In this document: positions 20,180 through 30,000 of the stretch, in pieces
Layout: each line of letters begins with the position of its first letter
Position numbering within the stretch: the stretch's first letter is position 1
Source: a virus
DNA length: 32,829 nt
Reading direction: 5' to 3' (one strand)
Virus record (IMG/VR): IMGVR_UViG_3300047373_000135
Span: 1 to 32,829 of that record
Program-made: the position numbers and the translations under genes
Notes under the pieces: model-generated
What the model was told of the DNA's origin: nothing
Seen by the model: only the letters and a program-made list of their open reading frames with translations
Databases searched by the model: none

Positions 20180-22372
20180 TTATGGCCAGATACACCCTTT
20201 GATCTTAGTGGTGAATTTGACTCCATTGTTTAAATTAATTTTTGTAGGATCGAAGAAACATTCAAGCCTGGCTATATTTGGAGATGGGAATGTCAGATCA
20301 CATCTCAAACCACTTAGTGGAGTCAATGGATTCGATAAGTCTCCATCGTAATCTATTGCAGTGGAACTGATGTATCTGGGACTTGACTCTGTTGGTTCTA
20401 TTGTAATCATTCCCCAGATGTCTGTTTGTTTCCATGTTCCAGAAGTTATTGTGTGAGTCGCTACGACTCTCATCATCTCTCCCTCAATAATAACGTTAAC
20501 ATTTGTTAAAGGATCGTTTCTTTTGAGTTGTATGTCTTGGACAATGTTTGCATCTGAATCATAATCTAAGATGGTCAGATCGTCAGTGTATCGATATGCT
20601 GATCCATTTAGATTGTACTCGACAAATGTTCTGAGTCCCCATGTTCCAGTCGTACCATATGGAACCCAGTTCTGCGTTTGTTGATCTGGATAAAAGTCAC
20701 CATCTGCATTTGCTTGTGCGATCCAGTATCTCCAATTGTATAGATAAGGATAGTACAATCTCACACCATATTGAGTGGGAGTGTTTATTGTATTATCATT
20801 GATCAGTATTGCCTCGATTTTATTTGATGTTGTTGGGAGCTCGGTGTTTATTGGTGCAGTCAGATTCAACACATAAGAGTCCAATGGGCCAGTCTGAGGT
20901 ATGTTGTTAAGACTAAAGTTTGATTGTTGTAATATGAAGGAGTCTTCTGTCACAGAGTTATATGCTTCGATTCCCACTCTGACATATGTGACTATGGCCT
21001 TCTTAATCCATAACCATTTGGCAACGAATCCAAAGTCATCCTCAACGTTCCCAGAGTAACCAGTGACAGACAGACTTGTGTCTTGATCGGCAATTGTATT
21101 CTCTCCATGATCGATGTAGTTTGTGGCCTCCATGTTGATTGTACCAGCGACCACTGGAGCAGATGACAATTGACCACTAAAAGCCAGGACATTAACATTC
21201 CCGAACTTCATCCAAACATAGAAAGTTCTGTCCCCCTCCGTTCTGTTTGTCATGAACGTAGTGAATGCAGTATTCGGTGTGAAGGTAAAGTCTATTGTTC
21301 TAATCGTTCCAGCCGTTGCAATGTTTGTGATCTCAATTGTATATCCAGCACCATCTGGATTCAGTGCCGATTGATTTGGTACTCCAGAGATAGGTAAACT
21401 TGAAGGCACTAACATTGTTAAATTCGCTTGTGATTGTGGTTGTACCTTGTAATAAGAATCTGATCCACTAATATAGGCCGATCCGACTGCATAATCATTC
21501 GATGCTGAATCAATAACAAACTGACCAGTAGTGACTGAGTCGTATGCTAATGATCCAATGCTTTGCACAAGAGTTGCATCTATAACTGATGAATTGAAAC
21601 CTTGATTAAACCATCCAGTGTCTGCATCATCATTGAATACATCCATTGTCTGTCCGAAAGGTTCTCCAGACAAACTTGACCATGACATTCCAGCATATAA
21701 TTTGACACAATTATTGAAGTCAAATAGATTCGAATTATATAGTCCTACTTGTGTGAAACTTATTCGAAGAGTGTAATCTCTAATTGAAGATCCTGGATTC
21801 GGTGTGAGACTCATTGTCGCAGTGACATCATAAGATCCAGACTTGTTTCCGATCTGAACTCCAGTGAAGGATGTCCCACCTCCAGTGAAATCAAAATTAA
21901 AACGAGTGACTTCGCCATCGATCAATGAGAACTCTGATCCAGCAGATCCATTGGCCACCATGTTAACATTCAACGTCATGGATTCTCTTGCTCTCAACGT
22001 AACAATAGAAACCACCTCATCTGGTAAAGTGTACCATGTCGATGATGTTGAGGCCACCTTCATAGTATCACCGATCACGTAATCGATTGTCGTTGTTGTT
22101 GTCGATGTTACTGCACCAGTATTGACGTTGTATATTGTAAGAATCACAGAGTCAGTTGCTCTGAATCCTTCCTCTTCAAAGTCTCCACCAAGCCAGGTGA
22201 TAATGTTTGAAGATGCATTGTTCGTGATTGTGATACCATTTCCAGAAGTTACAGAGATCTCTTCCTTGATGTCGATTGATGCAGTTTGAAGGTCACCGAC
22301 ATTGCTCTTCAGATACGATCTTGTCGTTCCGAACATATCTTGGAATCCTTGATTAGTGACTATTATCGGCAT
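20180..22372 (-). CDS. Large tail-tip structural protein
   Basis: This 730-aa protein is rich in Thr, Ser, Asn and beta-strand patterns, as in phage tail-tip or fibre proteins. A Gly-rich strand region (FDFTGGGTSFTGVQIGNKSGSYDVTATMSL) lies near residue 165, and Tyr/Trp-rich segments (YYPYLYNWRYWIAQANADGDFYP) near 560. It begins inside the end of the 71-aa gene (20-nt overlap) and follows the tail hub gene. A distal tail or adhesin platform role fits the gene order tape measure, hub, tip. No specific family recognised. Confidence 0.7.
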   Translation of the reverse strand: MPIIVTNQGFQDMFGTTRSYLKSNVGDLQTASIDIKEEISVTSGNGITITNNASSNIITWLGGDFEEEGFRATDSVILTIYNVNTGAVTSTTTTTIDYVIGDTMKVASTSSTWYTLPDEVVSIVTLRARESMTLNVNMVANGSAGSEFSLIDGEVTRFNFDFTGGGTSFTGVQIGNKSGSYDVTATMSLTPNPGSSIRDYTLRISFTQVGLYNSNLFDFNNCVKLYAGMSWSSLSGEPFGQTMDVFNDDADTGWFNQGFNSSVIDATLVQSIGSLAYDSVTTGQFVIDSASNDYAVGSAYISGSDSYYKVQPQSQANLTMLVPSSLPISGVPNQSALNPDGAGYTIEITNIATAGTIRTIDFTFTPNTAFTTFMTNRTEGDRTFYVWMKFGNVNVLAFSGQLSSAPVVAGTINMEATNYIDHGENTIADQDTSLSVTGYSGNVEDDFGFVAKWLWIKKAIVTYVRVGIEAYNSVTEDSFILQQSNFSLNNIPQTGPLDSYVLNLTAPINTELPTTSNKIEAILINDNTINTPTQYGVRLYYPYLYNWRYWIAQANADGDFYPDQQTQNWVPYGTTGTWGLRTFVEYNLNGSAYRYTDDLTILDYDSDANIVQDIQLKRNDPLTNVNVIIEGEMMRVVATHTITSGTWKQTDIWGMITIEPTESSPRYISSTAIDYDGDLSNPLTPLSGLRCDLTFPSPNIARLECFFDPTKINLNNGVKFTTKIKGCIWP

Positions 22373-22568
22373 ACTTCTTAAATAATTCTGTTAATACTTG
22401 AACATCTTTGTTCTTGATTGCTTTTAATACTTCTGAGTTTGCCTTCATGATCTCAGCCACTTTCTCTGGTTCTTTCTCTTGTGCTTTTTGAAGTAGATCA
22501 TCAGTCAAGGTCTTCATCTGTTCGATGTTTTTCTTGAGCTCTCTTCCTATATGTTTGAAGTCTTGCAT
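22353..22568 (-). CDS. Small helical protein between tail genes
   Basis: This 71-aa protein is almost entirely helical with heptad-like spacing (IGRELKKNIEQMKTLTDDLLQKAQ, VAEIMKANSEVLKAIKNKDVQVLTELFKKYADN). It could be a coiled-coil chaperone or a small tail component. Its ATG shares a base with the hub stop and its end overlaps the next start, so translation is coupled on both sides. Confidence 0.68.
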   Translation of the reverse strand: MQDFKHIGRELKKNIEQMKTLTDDLLQKAQEKEPEKVAEIMKANSEVLKAIKNKDVQVLTELFKKYADNSH

Positions 22569-24340
22569 TAGTCGTTTATTACAATGGTTTGAACTTTACC
22601 ATCTGCCCAGTCAAATGGTTCTTTATATGATATTTGTGCGAATGATTTTTCATCGATCCATTCAAGTCTTAAAATCTCACAAAGTTTGCCATCGATTAGT
22701 GCATAATTATTGCCTAACAAAGATACGAAATTTGAAGACGATATCCGAATGCGTACATTTTCACGAATAATATAGTCGTTGTTTTGTATTGCATTGATAT
22801 AGTGATACTTGTCCCAGAGAGATTTGGCACTCACAATGTTGTTGAAATCAGACTCAGTTTGAATGATCTCTCCTGGCTTCACTGCACCACTTTGTCCGTA
22901 GATCATTTTCGTGACTCCGAAGTATTGTTGTGAGATCTGGAGACAATCTTTTCTTGAGTCTATTTGTGCCTCAAAGTTTGTACCACCTCCAAAGATTCCA
23001 GTCAATGTGTCTATTACTCCGAGAACATTCTTTGCAGAAATCTCCAGCCAGTTGAGTTCTTCCTTTCTTGATCCAAGTGCAAAGGGAATATTTACATCAT
23101 TCAGTCCTTTGATCGTTACCAGATCCTCATTAGTGACTGGAAAGGTCTCCTCTGTTGATAGTTCTGTGTCACTCTTATCATATGTGTTACCATCAGCGGT
23201 GTGAAGATCTTGAAAGTCTGTTTGATAGTGTATATAATATCTCTTCCATGTCTCTTCAGTATTATATGAGAACTCATCATCTCTCTCACTTTGCAAGTTT
23301 AGTGCTGGTTCTAATTGTAAAGAAGTTTGTTCTTGTAGCCAGTCTCTCCTCTCAAGTCTTACCTCACTATCTCTCACAATAGTTCTGCCGTTAAACATCG
23401 TCTCAAGTGCCTCTATGAAGGTCATGACCGTTGGGGTTGTATCTGATGATGATGGTACTTCTGAATTGAATACTGGAAAGATCTCATCTGGTAGAATGTT
23501 CCACAAAGATTTACGATCCTTAATCAATGGAACTGGTACGATTGCCCAGTATGGATGTGCATCCAAAAGATCTGAGGCAAATGTATATCCAAAGTATGCA
23601 CAACATTTCTCCATGATTTCTCTGACATATGTCCCTTTGAGTTTTCTCTTTGGAGGCATTATTGTGAGTATCAATTGAGTTGCAAGATCAATCAACAAAA
23701 CAATTAAAAGACCATAGTAAATCAATTGTGCTATTACGTTGAGAGAGTTTGCAATAATACCAGCAACATTGTAGGATATTGTAATTCCTACAAATGGAGG
23801 AGATGCAAGTCCGAATATTGGTGCAGATGCTTCCACAAGATTATTGATCGCAGTTGCAGTGGCGAGGGCCTGGCTATACAATGCATCACCAATGATATAG
23901 GTCATTATTGCGAGTTGCAGTGCAGTCTCGAACTGATTATCTTTGATTACAAAGTACGGAACGTCATGACTGGTGAACTGCACACCTTTCTCCTTCAATA
24001 AGTCAAAGGATGATCCACGAGCTCTCTCAAAGAAGTTGTCTTTAGATTTTCTTTTCTTGAGGTTGACTTCGATCTCATGTTGTCTCACTTTAACTCCCTC
24101 AAGTAGATCAATATAGTATTCAATAGTCACACCATCATCCATCTGTACAGAGTAAGGTATGCCCTCAAATAATCCAACATTCTGGATGTGGTTCTGAACG
24201 ATATCCTTTCCCTCTCTTGGTAGAATAACGGAGTCCACTGATAGAGATAGAATATCTGGATCATCAGTGAATGTCGATACCACTCCGATCTCTGTCAAGT
24301 TTTTTGGTGCAATCTCTATACCATTTATGAAGTGTCTCAT
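22568..24340 (-). CDS. Tail hub / distal tail protein with hydrophobic insert
   Basis: This 590-aa protein directly follows the tape measure gene (stop and ATG adjacent), the position of distal tail and tail-associated hub proteins in siphoviruses. The N-terminal 90 residues (FINGIEIAPKNLTEIGVVSTFTDDPDILSLSVDSVILP) look like a distal-tail-type barrel. A strongly hydrophobic stretch at about 137-228 (with GIIANSL and LIYYGLLIVLLIDLATQLILTIM) interrupts the protein, then a soluble part with Tyr-rich strands follows. Such an insert is uncommon in hub proteins and could enter the host membrane during DNA delivery. The placement is good; the fold assignment is tentative. Confidence 0.72.
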   Translation of the reverse strand: MRHFINGIEIAPKNLTEIGVVSTFTDDPDILSLSVDSVILPREGKDIVQNHIQNVGLFEGIPYSVQMDDGVTIEYYIDLLEGVKVRQHEIEVNLKKRKSKDNFFERARGSSFDLLKEKGVQFTSHDVPYFVIKDNQFETALQLAIMTYIIGDALYSQALATATAINNLVEASAPIFGLASPPFVGITISYNVAGIIANSLNVIAQLIYYGLLIVLLIDLATQLILTIMPPKRKLKGTYVREIMEKCCAYFGYTFASDLLDAHPYWAIVPVPLIKDRKSLWNILPDEIFPVFNSEVPSSSDTTPTVMTFIEALETMFNGRTIVRDSEVRLERRDWLQEQTSLQLEPALNLQSERDDEFSYNTEETWKRYYIHYQTDFQDLHTADGNTYDKSDTELSTEETFPVTNEDLVTIKGLNDVNIPFALGSRKEELNWLEISAKNVLGVIDTLTGIFGGGTNFEAQIDSRKDCLQISQQYFGVTKMIYGQSGAVKPGEIIQTESDFNNIVSAKSLWDKYHYINAIQNNDYIIRENVRIRISSSNFVSLLGNNYALIDGKLCEILRLEWIDEKSFAQISYKEPFDWADGKVQTIVIND

Positions 24341-27300
24341 TTACTTTTTTATTTTGTATCTGTTGTAGACAATTGTGTTCCCTTTTCTTGTGGACTTTAC
24401 GACCTCCATCATTGACTGAGTGATCTCACCAAGTTCAATGTTTGTCTCTGGTTTGTTCTCTATAGTTTTCTTGATGTCAGTCAATTCGTTCACCAAGATA
24501 GCGAGATCCATTGATGAGGTCATTTGTGTCGCACCTTCGACCACTCGACCATTCTTGTAGTCCACTGCAATCTTAGTCAGTTCCTCATTCGTTAAGTCTC
24601 CGATTTGTTGATTCAATGACTTTGGAACTACTCTCTCATTTGGATGAAGGACTGCATGGAAACCACCTCGACCATCTACTCCTTGACCATTTGATCCAGT
24701 GTCTTCTGTACCATCAAAGAATGCTGGTATCGAGTTAATGAATTGCAACAATAGAGAGGTGTCTCTGATCGTCTCTGCAAGTGGATTCTTAGAACCAGAT
24801 TCTACTTTGCTGGAGTAAGTATTAAAAACTGACTCGGCCATTCTGATTCTTTGTTGTTTCTTCTCTTCCTCAAGTTTCTTTTTGTTTGCCTCGTTTATGA
24901 TCTTCTGTTGCTCGGCCAGACTTTCCTTTGCATCAATATTACCATTTACTGCAAGTTGTTTAAAGTAATCGTATTGCTCTGTGGCCTTCGCTATCTCTTT
25001 ATTGATCTGATCAATCTTTCTTTGAGATTGCTGGATGAAATAATCTGCACCACCTTTGACTATTTCTTTGATTGTCTTTTGAGTTTCCTTAGTTCTCTCA
25101 ATTTGTTTCTGATCATAAGATGATACCTCATCAGTAAATTGTTCGAGAAGATCTTCAGATGATTTGTATCCTTCCTCTTGGATCTTTAAAATCTTATTGA
25201 CTTTCTCCTCTTCCATGACCTCAAGTTCAAGGTCAACATCGGCCTTCCTATCAATCTCTTCATTACTGAGCTCAGTCAGTCTGGTCTGATAATTTGCGTT
25301 GATCTTATCTTGTGCTTCTTGATCATCGATTGCCTTCTTTAGCAATGCATCTCTCTCATCTTTGAGTGCTTGTTCTCTGGCTTTTTTCTCAAATTCGTAT
25401 TGATCCAGTCTTGATTGTTTAGCGAATTCAGTTCTTTGTTCAATGTATCGAGTTTCTGTCTCGACCTTCTCATCTATGAGTTGATTAAGTTGATCGGCAT
25501 CAAACTCTCCAGTCTTCTTGATGTTTTCAATTTGTTTGTTGAACTCAGCATCAATATCTCTCTGTTGTGATAAAAGATCACGTTCTTGTTCTATCTTCTG
25601 AAGTTCTTGCAATAGTTTAATTTGTTGAGACAGATATTCATTCGATTGTTTAAGTTCTGTATTTAAAGACTTTGTTCTTTCAGTTCCTTTACCTTTGTTC
25701 TCCTCTTCAATAGTTTTCTTTTTTATTTCAAATGTTTCTCGCAATTTTTTAAAAGCCTCAATATCCAGCCTGGCTTGTTCTTGAGATGCTCTTATTCTTT
25801 TTACATGAGTGTCGCTTTCAATATCATATTGTTTGTTTCTAATAATTCCTTGAGAAATTAGAAAAGCAATTCTATCTATTTCTTTATCAATTTGATCCTC
25901 TTCACGTTCAATCAGTTTTTCAAGTTGTGCAATATTTTGATCAACTAAATCAACTTTCTGTTTAGCAAGTTTGACATCAAGAGATGCTTGTTTGTTTTTA
26001 TTTTTACCCAATGCTTTCTCAAGATCATTCTCCTCAATTAATTTTTCTATATTTTCATCAAATACTTTTTTTCTTTCTTCACTAAACTCCAAAAATTCTG
26101 CCTTATTGTCTTTCGCTTGTTGAGCTCTCAGTTCCTCTTGTCTCTGTAGTTCTGCACTCGCATCCACACCTTCCCATAAAGCCATTGCAAAGTCAATTGC
26201 AAGGCCAATGACTAAAAGATAAGGAACATTTTTCATGGCTTTACCCATTCTTTGAGTACCTACTGCGACCTCATTTGATGCTCTTGCAAGGTGTTTCTGT
26301 TGTAAGGTATACGCCTTTGTGCCTGGTATCAATTTTGCTATCATCAAACCGAGTTCTTTGAAACTTGTGTTCGTGATAAATTGTATAGTATTCAAAGCAA
26401 TCATTGTAGTCTTATAGACTACAAATGCTTTTATCACCTTAAATACTAAGCCTAAAATTGTAGACAAATTTCTCGCTAAAAAACCGATGGCTTCTTTTAA
26501 TGTTTCTGATGCACCAGCAGAATCATCAAGACCGAGAATAAATCCTTCCCATGCAGATCCAAGAAGAGTGACTTGACCACGAACTGAATCCAGTTTCTTT
26601 TCGGCCATATCTTCGAGCTCATCATTTACATCTGTTATGGAATCTTTGAATTGTACTAATTTATCTGATCCTTTAACAATCTGTAAGAATGCACCGACAG
26701 ATCTCTTGTCTGTCAATTCAAGTGCCTTTCCAAGATCAATTCCTTTGTCTTCCAGTTCTCCAAACGCATCGGCCAAGTCTTCGACTCCAGTGATAGGTCT
26801 GCCTATTTCTTTTGCAAGATCTCCATTCGCATCAGCCAGGTTCAAAAGAATGTTTCTGGTTGCAGTTGCCGATGATGATGCATCGAATCCAGCATCTGCT
26901 AATGTTCCAAGTAGTGCAGTCGTTTCCTCCACACTGAATCCAAATGTTGCCGATACTGGTGCAATGGTTGACATCGCAGTCTCAAATGTACTGAATGAAA
27001 GTGCTGACTTTGTTGTGGCCACTCCAAGAGTAGAAACTACTCTCTCCATCTCTGATGCATCCAAACCAAATGCTCTTAATGTAGATCCAGCCACTTTTGA
27101 TGCAGATGCAAGATCTGATCCAGTTGCAGATGCAAAGTTTGATACGGCCTCAGTTGATGCAGATATCTCCTCAGTTGTGAAGCCTAATTTCGCAAGTTCA
27201 ATTTGTAAAGATGTGATTTCTGTTGCAGTAAATTGAGTTGTTGCACCTAACTCCTTTGCTTGTGCAGTAAGTCCAGAAAGTTCATCTTTTGTCTTTCCAG

Positions 27301-28084
27301 AGATTGCAGTTAAATCGGCTTGTGCTTGATCGAAGTCCATCATGACTCCAGTCACATTCCTAAATATCTGGCCCAATCCAATACCAGCACCAAGTGTCCC
27401 AAGTACACCGACAAGTCCCTTAATCGCATCCTTGTAGTTACCAACGTTTCGGAAGTTGTCACCAACAGATTTGTCAAGTTTCTTCAATGCTTGATCTCCT
27501 TGCTTTGCCGATGCAGTGACCTTCTTGTATTGGTTGCTTAAATCTCTGTATGCCTTTGTGTTTTTCTTTCCAGATTGTTCAAGTAGCAATAATTCAGCAC
27601 CCAGTCTCTTGGATTCGTTCTTTAGATCTCTGGTGTTCTTTGCGAGTTTCTTGTATGCGTTTGCTTCATCTTGTGCAGTCTTTACGGCCTTCTGGTTTAT
27701 CTTTTGAAGTCTCTCCTTCTCTTGTCTCTGTTGCTTATCATTTCGCATCTGTTGAGACTGAGTCTTGAGTTTCTGTTGTTCTATCTTTTCAAGTTCTTGG
27801 AGTGCCTTCGCCTCCTTGATCATTGCATCCTTCTTGAGTTTATCAATTTGGATCGATTCTTTTTTTAATTTGTTTGCCTTTGAGGTGACATCCACAACGT
27901 TCTTGATGGCCTTTGCAGAGTCAAACTTTGCTCCACCAATAGACTTTTTTAAGGCATCCGCAGTCTCCATGACCTCCTTCTGGAGATTGTTCATCATGGT
28001 AATGGTTTGCTTTGCAGAGTCTCGAATACCTTTAAAGATATCTTCTTGATCGAATATGTCTCTACTACTTATTTTCTTTGCCAT
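24341..28084 (-). CDS. Tail tape measure protein
   Basis: The largest protein. I use the ATG at 28084-28082 (MAKKISSRD, 1247 aa) rather than one at 28117, which would extend far into the upstream gene. The N-terminal third is coiled coil, a hydrophobic GLVGVLGTLGAGIGLGQIF lies near 230, and a TP901-type tape measure core runs from about 281 (LGATTQFTATEITSLQ) to about 508. A membrane-like segment (YLLVIGLAIDFAMALW) is near 628, then long Glu/Lys/Gln coiled coils, and HAVLHPNERVVPKSLN near 1146. It sets tail length and threads into the host. At about 0.15 nm per residue the tail would be near 190 nm (inference). Confidence 0.93.
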   Translation of the reverse strand: MAKKISSRDIFDQEDIFKGIRDSAKQTITMMNNLQKEVMETADALKKSIGGAKFDSAKAIKNVVDVTSKANKLKKESIQIDKLKKDAMIKEAKALQELEKIEQQKLKTQSQQMRNDKQQRQEKERLQKINQKAVKTAQDEANAYKKLAKNTRDLKNESKRLGAELLLLEQSGKKNTKAYRDLSNQYKKVTASAKQGDQALKKLDKSVGDNFRNVGNYKDAIKGLVGVLGTLGAGIGLGQIFRNVTGVMMDFDQAQADLTAISGKTKDELSGLTAQAKELGATTQFTATEITSLQIELAKLGFTTEEISASTEAVSNFASATGSDLASASKVAGSTLRAFGLDASEMERVVSTLGVATTKSALSFSTFETAMSTIAPVSATFGFSVEETTALLGTLADAGFDASSSATATRNILLNLADANGDLAKEIGRPITGVEDLADAFGELEDKGIDLGKALELTDKRSVGAFLQIVKGSDKLVQFKDSITDVNDELEDMAEKKLDSVRGQVTLLGSAWEGFILGLDDSAGASETLKEAIGFLARNLSTILGLVFKVIKAFVVYKTTMIALNTIQFITNTSFKELGLMIAKLIPGTKAYTLQQKHLARASNEVAVGTQRMGKAMKNVPYLLVIGLAIDFAMALWEGVDASAELQRQEELRAQQAKDNKAEFLEFSEERKKVFDENIEKLIEENDLEKALGKNKNKQASLDVKLAKQKVDLVDQNIAQLEKLIEREEDQIDKEIDRIAFLISQGIIRNKQYDIESDTHVKRIRASQEQARLDIEAFKKLRETFEIKKKTIEEENKGKGTERTKSLNTELKQSNEYLSQQIKLLQELQKIEQERDLLSQQRDIDAEFNKQIENIKKTGEFDADQLNQLIDEKVETETRYIEQRTEFAKQSRLDQYEFEKKAREQALKDERDALLKKAIDDQEAQDKINANYQTRLTELSNEEIDRKADVDLELEVMEEEKVNKILKIQEEGYKSSEDLLEQFTDEVSSYDQKQIERTKETQKTIKEIVKGGADYFIQQSQRKIDQINKEIAKATEQYDYFKQLAVNGNIDAKESLAEQQKIINEANKKKLEEEKKQQRIRMAESVFNTYSSKVESGSKNPLAETIRDTSLLLQFINSIPAFFDGTEDTGSNGQGVDGRGGFHAVLHPNERVVPKSLNQQIGDLTNEELTKIAVDYKNGRVVEGATQMTSSMDLAILVNELTDIKKTIENKPETNIELGEITQSMMEVVKSTRKGNTIVYNRYKIKK

Positions 28085-28517
28085 TGCTTTGTGGTTTGTT
28101 ATGTTTCTCAAATTCACTCAAGAGATTAAAGTATTCTTGAGTGGTAATCTTTTTAGGATTCAGCCAGTGACCGATCCATTTACTGAGGTGAATCAAGGTC
28201 TGACTTATAGTCATTCCAGATCCTTTGTTTGAGAGCATTGTTTCAAGTTTAGTCTCTTGAATCTCTGCCTCTGTCAACTTTATTCTGTTCCCAGTGATAC
28301 AGAAGTCGAGCTCTGCGTTTGCTTTTTTTATCATGGTATTCAACATCTTTTCATACATCTTATTGAGTCCATGTTTGTTTATGTAGTCATCGTATATGAT
28401 GTCCCAGACTTTATGATCAACGTCTTCTGATCCAGCCTGGCTATCTATTCGGCAATATGTAAGTTGACCTTCTGAACATTTAATCCAGTTGTGTAATGGT
28501 AGCACCTCGATACTCAT
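28065..28517 (-). CDS. Tail assembly chaperone candidate
   Basis: I start this gene at the ATG at 28517-28515, which has a GAGGGG ribosome site and follows the previous stop by 10 bp, giving 150 aa. A longer frame to 28733 would lie inside the preceding gene. The protein (MSIEVLPLHNWIKCSEGQ...LTEAEIQETKLETML...WIGHWLNPKKITTQEYFNLL) is helical and polar. It lies between the tube and tape measure genes, where chaperones that coat the tape measure are encoded. I did not see an obvious slippery site for the usual frameshifted second form. It overlaps the tape measure start by 20 nt. Confidence 0.65.
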   Translation of the reverse strand: MSIEVLPLHNWIKCSEGQLTYCRIDSQAGSEDVDHKVWDIIYDDYINKHGLNKMYEKMLNTMIKKANAELDFCITGNRIKLTEAEIQETKLETMLSNKGSGMTISQTLIHLSKWIGHWLNPKKITTQEYFNLLSEFEKHNKPQSNGKENK

Positions 28518-28527
28518 GTAGTACCCC

Positions 28528-29001
28528 TCAAATTTGGAGGAGTCTTCTGACTTCGATTTCATAGAGTCTGAGGACTTCTCTTGAGAGTTTGTCCATCGAC
28601 TCCGTAGTGAGTCCCATAATACCCTCACCATATTTGTAGAATAGATTTTCTGTGTCTCCATCTTGATCTGTTTTGATTGGATTGGCATTGATTTCAAAGT
28701 ATGTCGGAAAGACATCGATATAAAAAGAATCAAAGAAGTCTCCAGTGTCTTTGAGTGTGTAATGTGAACCAGCCACCTTCTCTGGATTGAGTGCCTCTGT
28801 AAACTCTGAATACGTTCCGATCACATCTCCATCCTCGTCAATACCTTGTTCAAATAGTTGGTCTTCTCTTACAAGATCCAGAATGAATCTCTTCAATGAT
28901 GGTCTTCTGAATACAGATACCCAGATCACTTTGTTGTATAAAGCCAGGTTGACTAAATTTAACTTCTGTCCGAGTGCAGTCTGCATGATATCAAATCCCA
29001 T
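28528..29001 (-). CDS. Tail-associated structural protein
   Basis: I choose the ATG at 29001-28999 (MGFDIMQTALGQKLNL, 157 aa) because AAAAGGA lies just upstream and the earlier ATG at 29046 lies within a hairpin. The protein has SFYIDVFPTYFEINANPIKTD and YTLKDTGDFFDSF blocks like those of a conserved protein seen between tail tube and tape measure in Bacteroidota phages. A tail completion or initiation role is likely, based on order and that remembered pattern. Confidence 0.68.
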   Translation of the reverse strand: MGFDIMQTALGQKLNLVNLALYNKVIWVSVFRRPSLKRFILDLVREDQLFEQGIDEDGDVIGTYSEFTEALNPEKVAGSHYTLKDTGDFFDSFYIDVFPTYFEINANPIKTDQDGDTENLFYKYGEGIMGLTTESMDKLSREVLRLYEIEVRRLLQI

Positions 29002-29021
29002 TTCAATCCTTTTAGTTGATA

Positions 29022-29045
29022 TGGGAGTGGCCGAAACCACTCCCA
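29022..29045 (-). terminator. Hairpin after the tail tube gene
   Basis: TGGGAGTGG and CCACTCCCA form a perfect 9-bp stem around a 6-nt loop (CCGAAA on the plus strand), 22 bp after the tail tube stop. There is no T-run, so it probably lowers read-through or stabilises the abundant tube mRNA rather than stopping transcription fully. Confidence 0.6.
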
Positions 29046-29067
29046 ATCAATTAACCATCAAACAATA

Positions 29068-29976
29068 TTATGATGCAGTGAAAGTCACTTCACCATCATA
29101 TCCATCTTTGTTTATTGAAAGTGTGTAACTCTCAGCACTAACAAAAGTAAATGCAATAGTATAGTTACCTTCAAGTGGAAGGTTCTCAGTCGCTGATCCT
29201 ATTGTCTCAGAAGTTGAAGTTGTATTGTTGTACAATGCGAAGTCTGTGTCTACAAGTCCCTTCAATTTGATAGGATTGTATGCAGTACCATAATCGAACT
29301 CAGCATTGAAAGTCACTGATGTATTCGCCACTTGAGTCAAGTCTGCAAAGTTAACATCAATTAATCCTTCAAGATCGTTGAAGTTGATACCAGCCTCTTC
29401 TGGTGTGATCATGTACATTGTACCCTCATCGAATAAACGATAGAAGTCAAATCCGACCATGATCTTACTGATTGTAGAATCAGTAGCAAACATATACTTT
29501 GGATCAAACGATGGATTGTCCACTGCGATAGGATACAATTTGTCTCCCACTTTAGATCCGACTAAGTTACCATTCACATCAACGATGTAAACTCCAAACT
29601 CAACACAACGATTGTTCTGTAGTTTGCTTAATAATGTAGGCGATGAATCATCTGCCCATAACTCTCCAGAGAAAGAACGTACTCCTTGACGAAGGAATGC
29701 TTTTCTTCCAGAGTTTGCTTCCTCAAATTGAGAGTCTGCTTTTGGTAGTTCGACATTTTCGAACTGAGGTAATGGAAACCATCTCTGGCTCTCATCACTT
29801 TGGTTGACCAATGTTGACCATGTTGGAACAGCTACCGATAAATCGATTGCATTATCTACTCCAGCATTAGACTTCAAAGGAACCATTATCAATGTGCTTG
29901 TTACCGATTGAATCGGCACACACGCTGGAACTCCAGTGTTGGATAGTCCCATATCACAATTACATCCTAATGACAT
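29068..29976 (-). CDS. Major tail tube protein
   Basis: This 302-aa protein (MSLGCNCDMGLSNTGVPACVPIQSV at the start) has a beta-rich tube-like core (FPLPQFENVELPKADSQFEEANSGRKAFLRQGVRSFSGELW). Its C-terminal 90 residues (NTSVTFNAEFDYGTAYNPIKLKGLV through SINKDGYDGEVTFTAS) look like an added Ig-like domain. Such surface domains are common on tail tubes. It comes after the connectors and before the chaperone and tape measure genes, as expected. The N-terminal Cys-rich start resembles tail tube proteins of other flavobacterial phages. The hairpin just downstream fits a highly expressed gene. Confidence 0.78.
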   Translation of the reverse strand: MSLGCNCDMGLSNTGVPACVPIQSVTSTLIMVPLKSNAGVDNAIDLSVAVPTWSTLVNQSDESQRWFPLPQFENVELPKADSQFEEANSGRKAFLRQGVRSFSGELWADDSSPTLLSKLQNNRCVEFGVYIVDVNGNLVGSKVGDKLYPIAVDNPSFDPKYMFATDSTISKIMVGFDFYRLFDEGTMYMITPEEAGINFNDLEGLIDVNFADLTQVANTSVTFNAEFDYGTAYNPIKLKGLVDTDFALYNNTTSTSETIGSATENLPLEGNYTIAFTFVSAESYTLSINKDGYDGEVTFTAS

Positions 29977-30000
29977 ATTCTTAAAGTGTTGTGAATTGTA

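Noticed and set aside
26637-27236. Long open frames on the plus strand, the longest being 199 aa opposite the tape measure gene
   Set aside because: They lie antisense to clear genes, have low-complexity Ser/Ala/Leu-rich products, no ribosome sites and no family resemblance. They arise from codon use of the real minus-strand genes.
28518-28733. N-terminal extension of the tail chaperone candidate
   Set aside because: It lies wholly inside the preceding gene in another frame, while the ATG at 28517 has a GAGGGG site and follows the stop at 28528.
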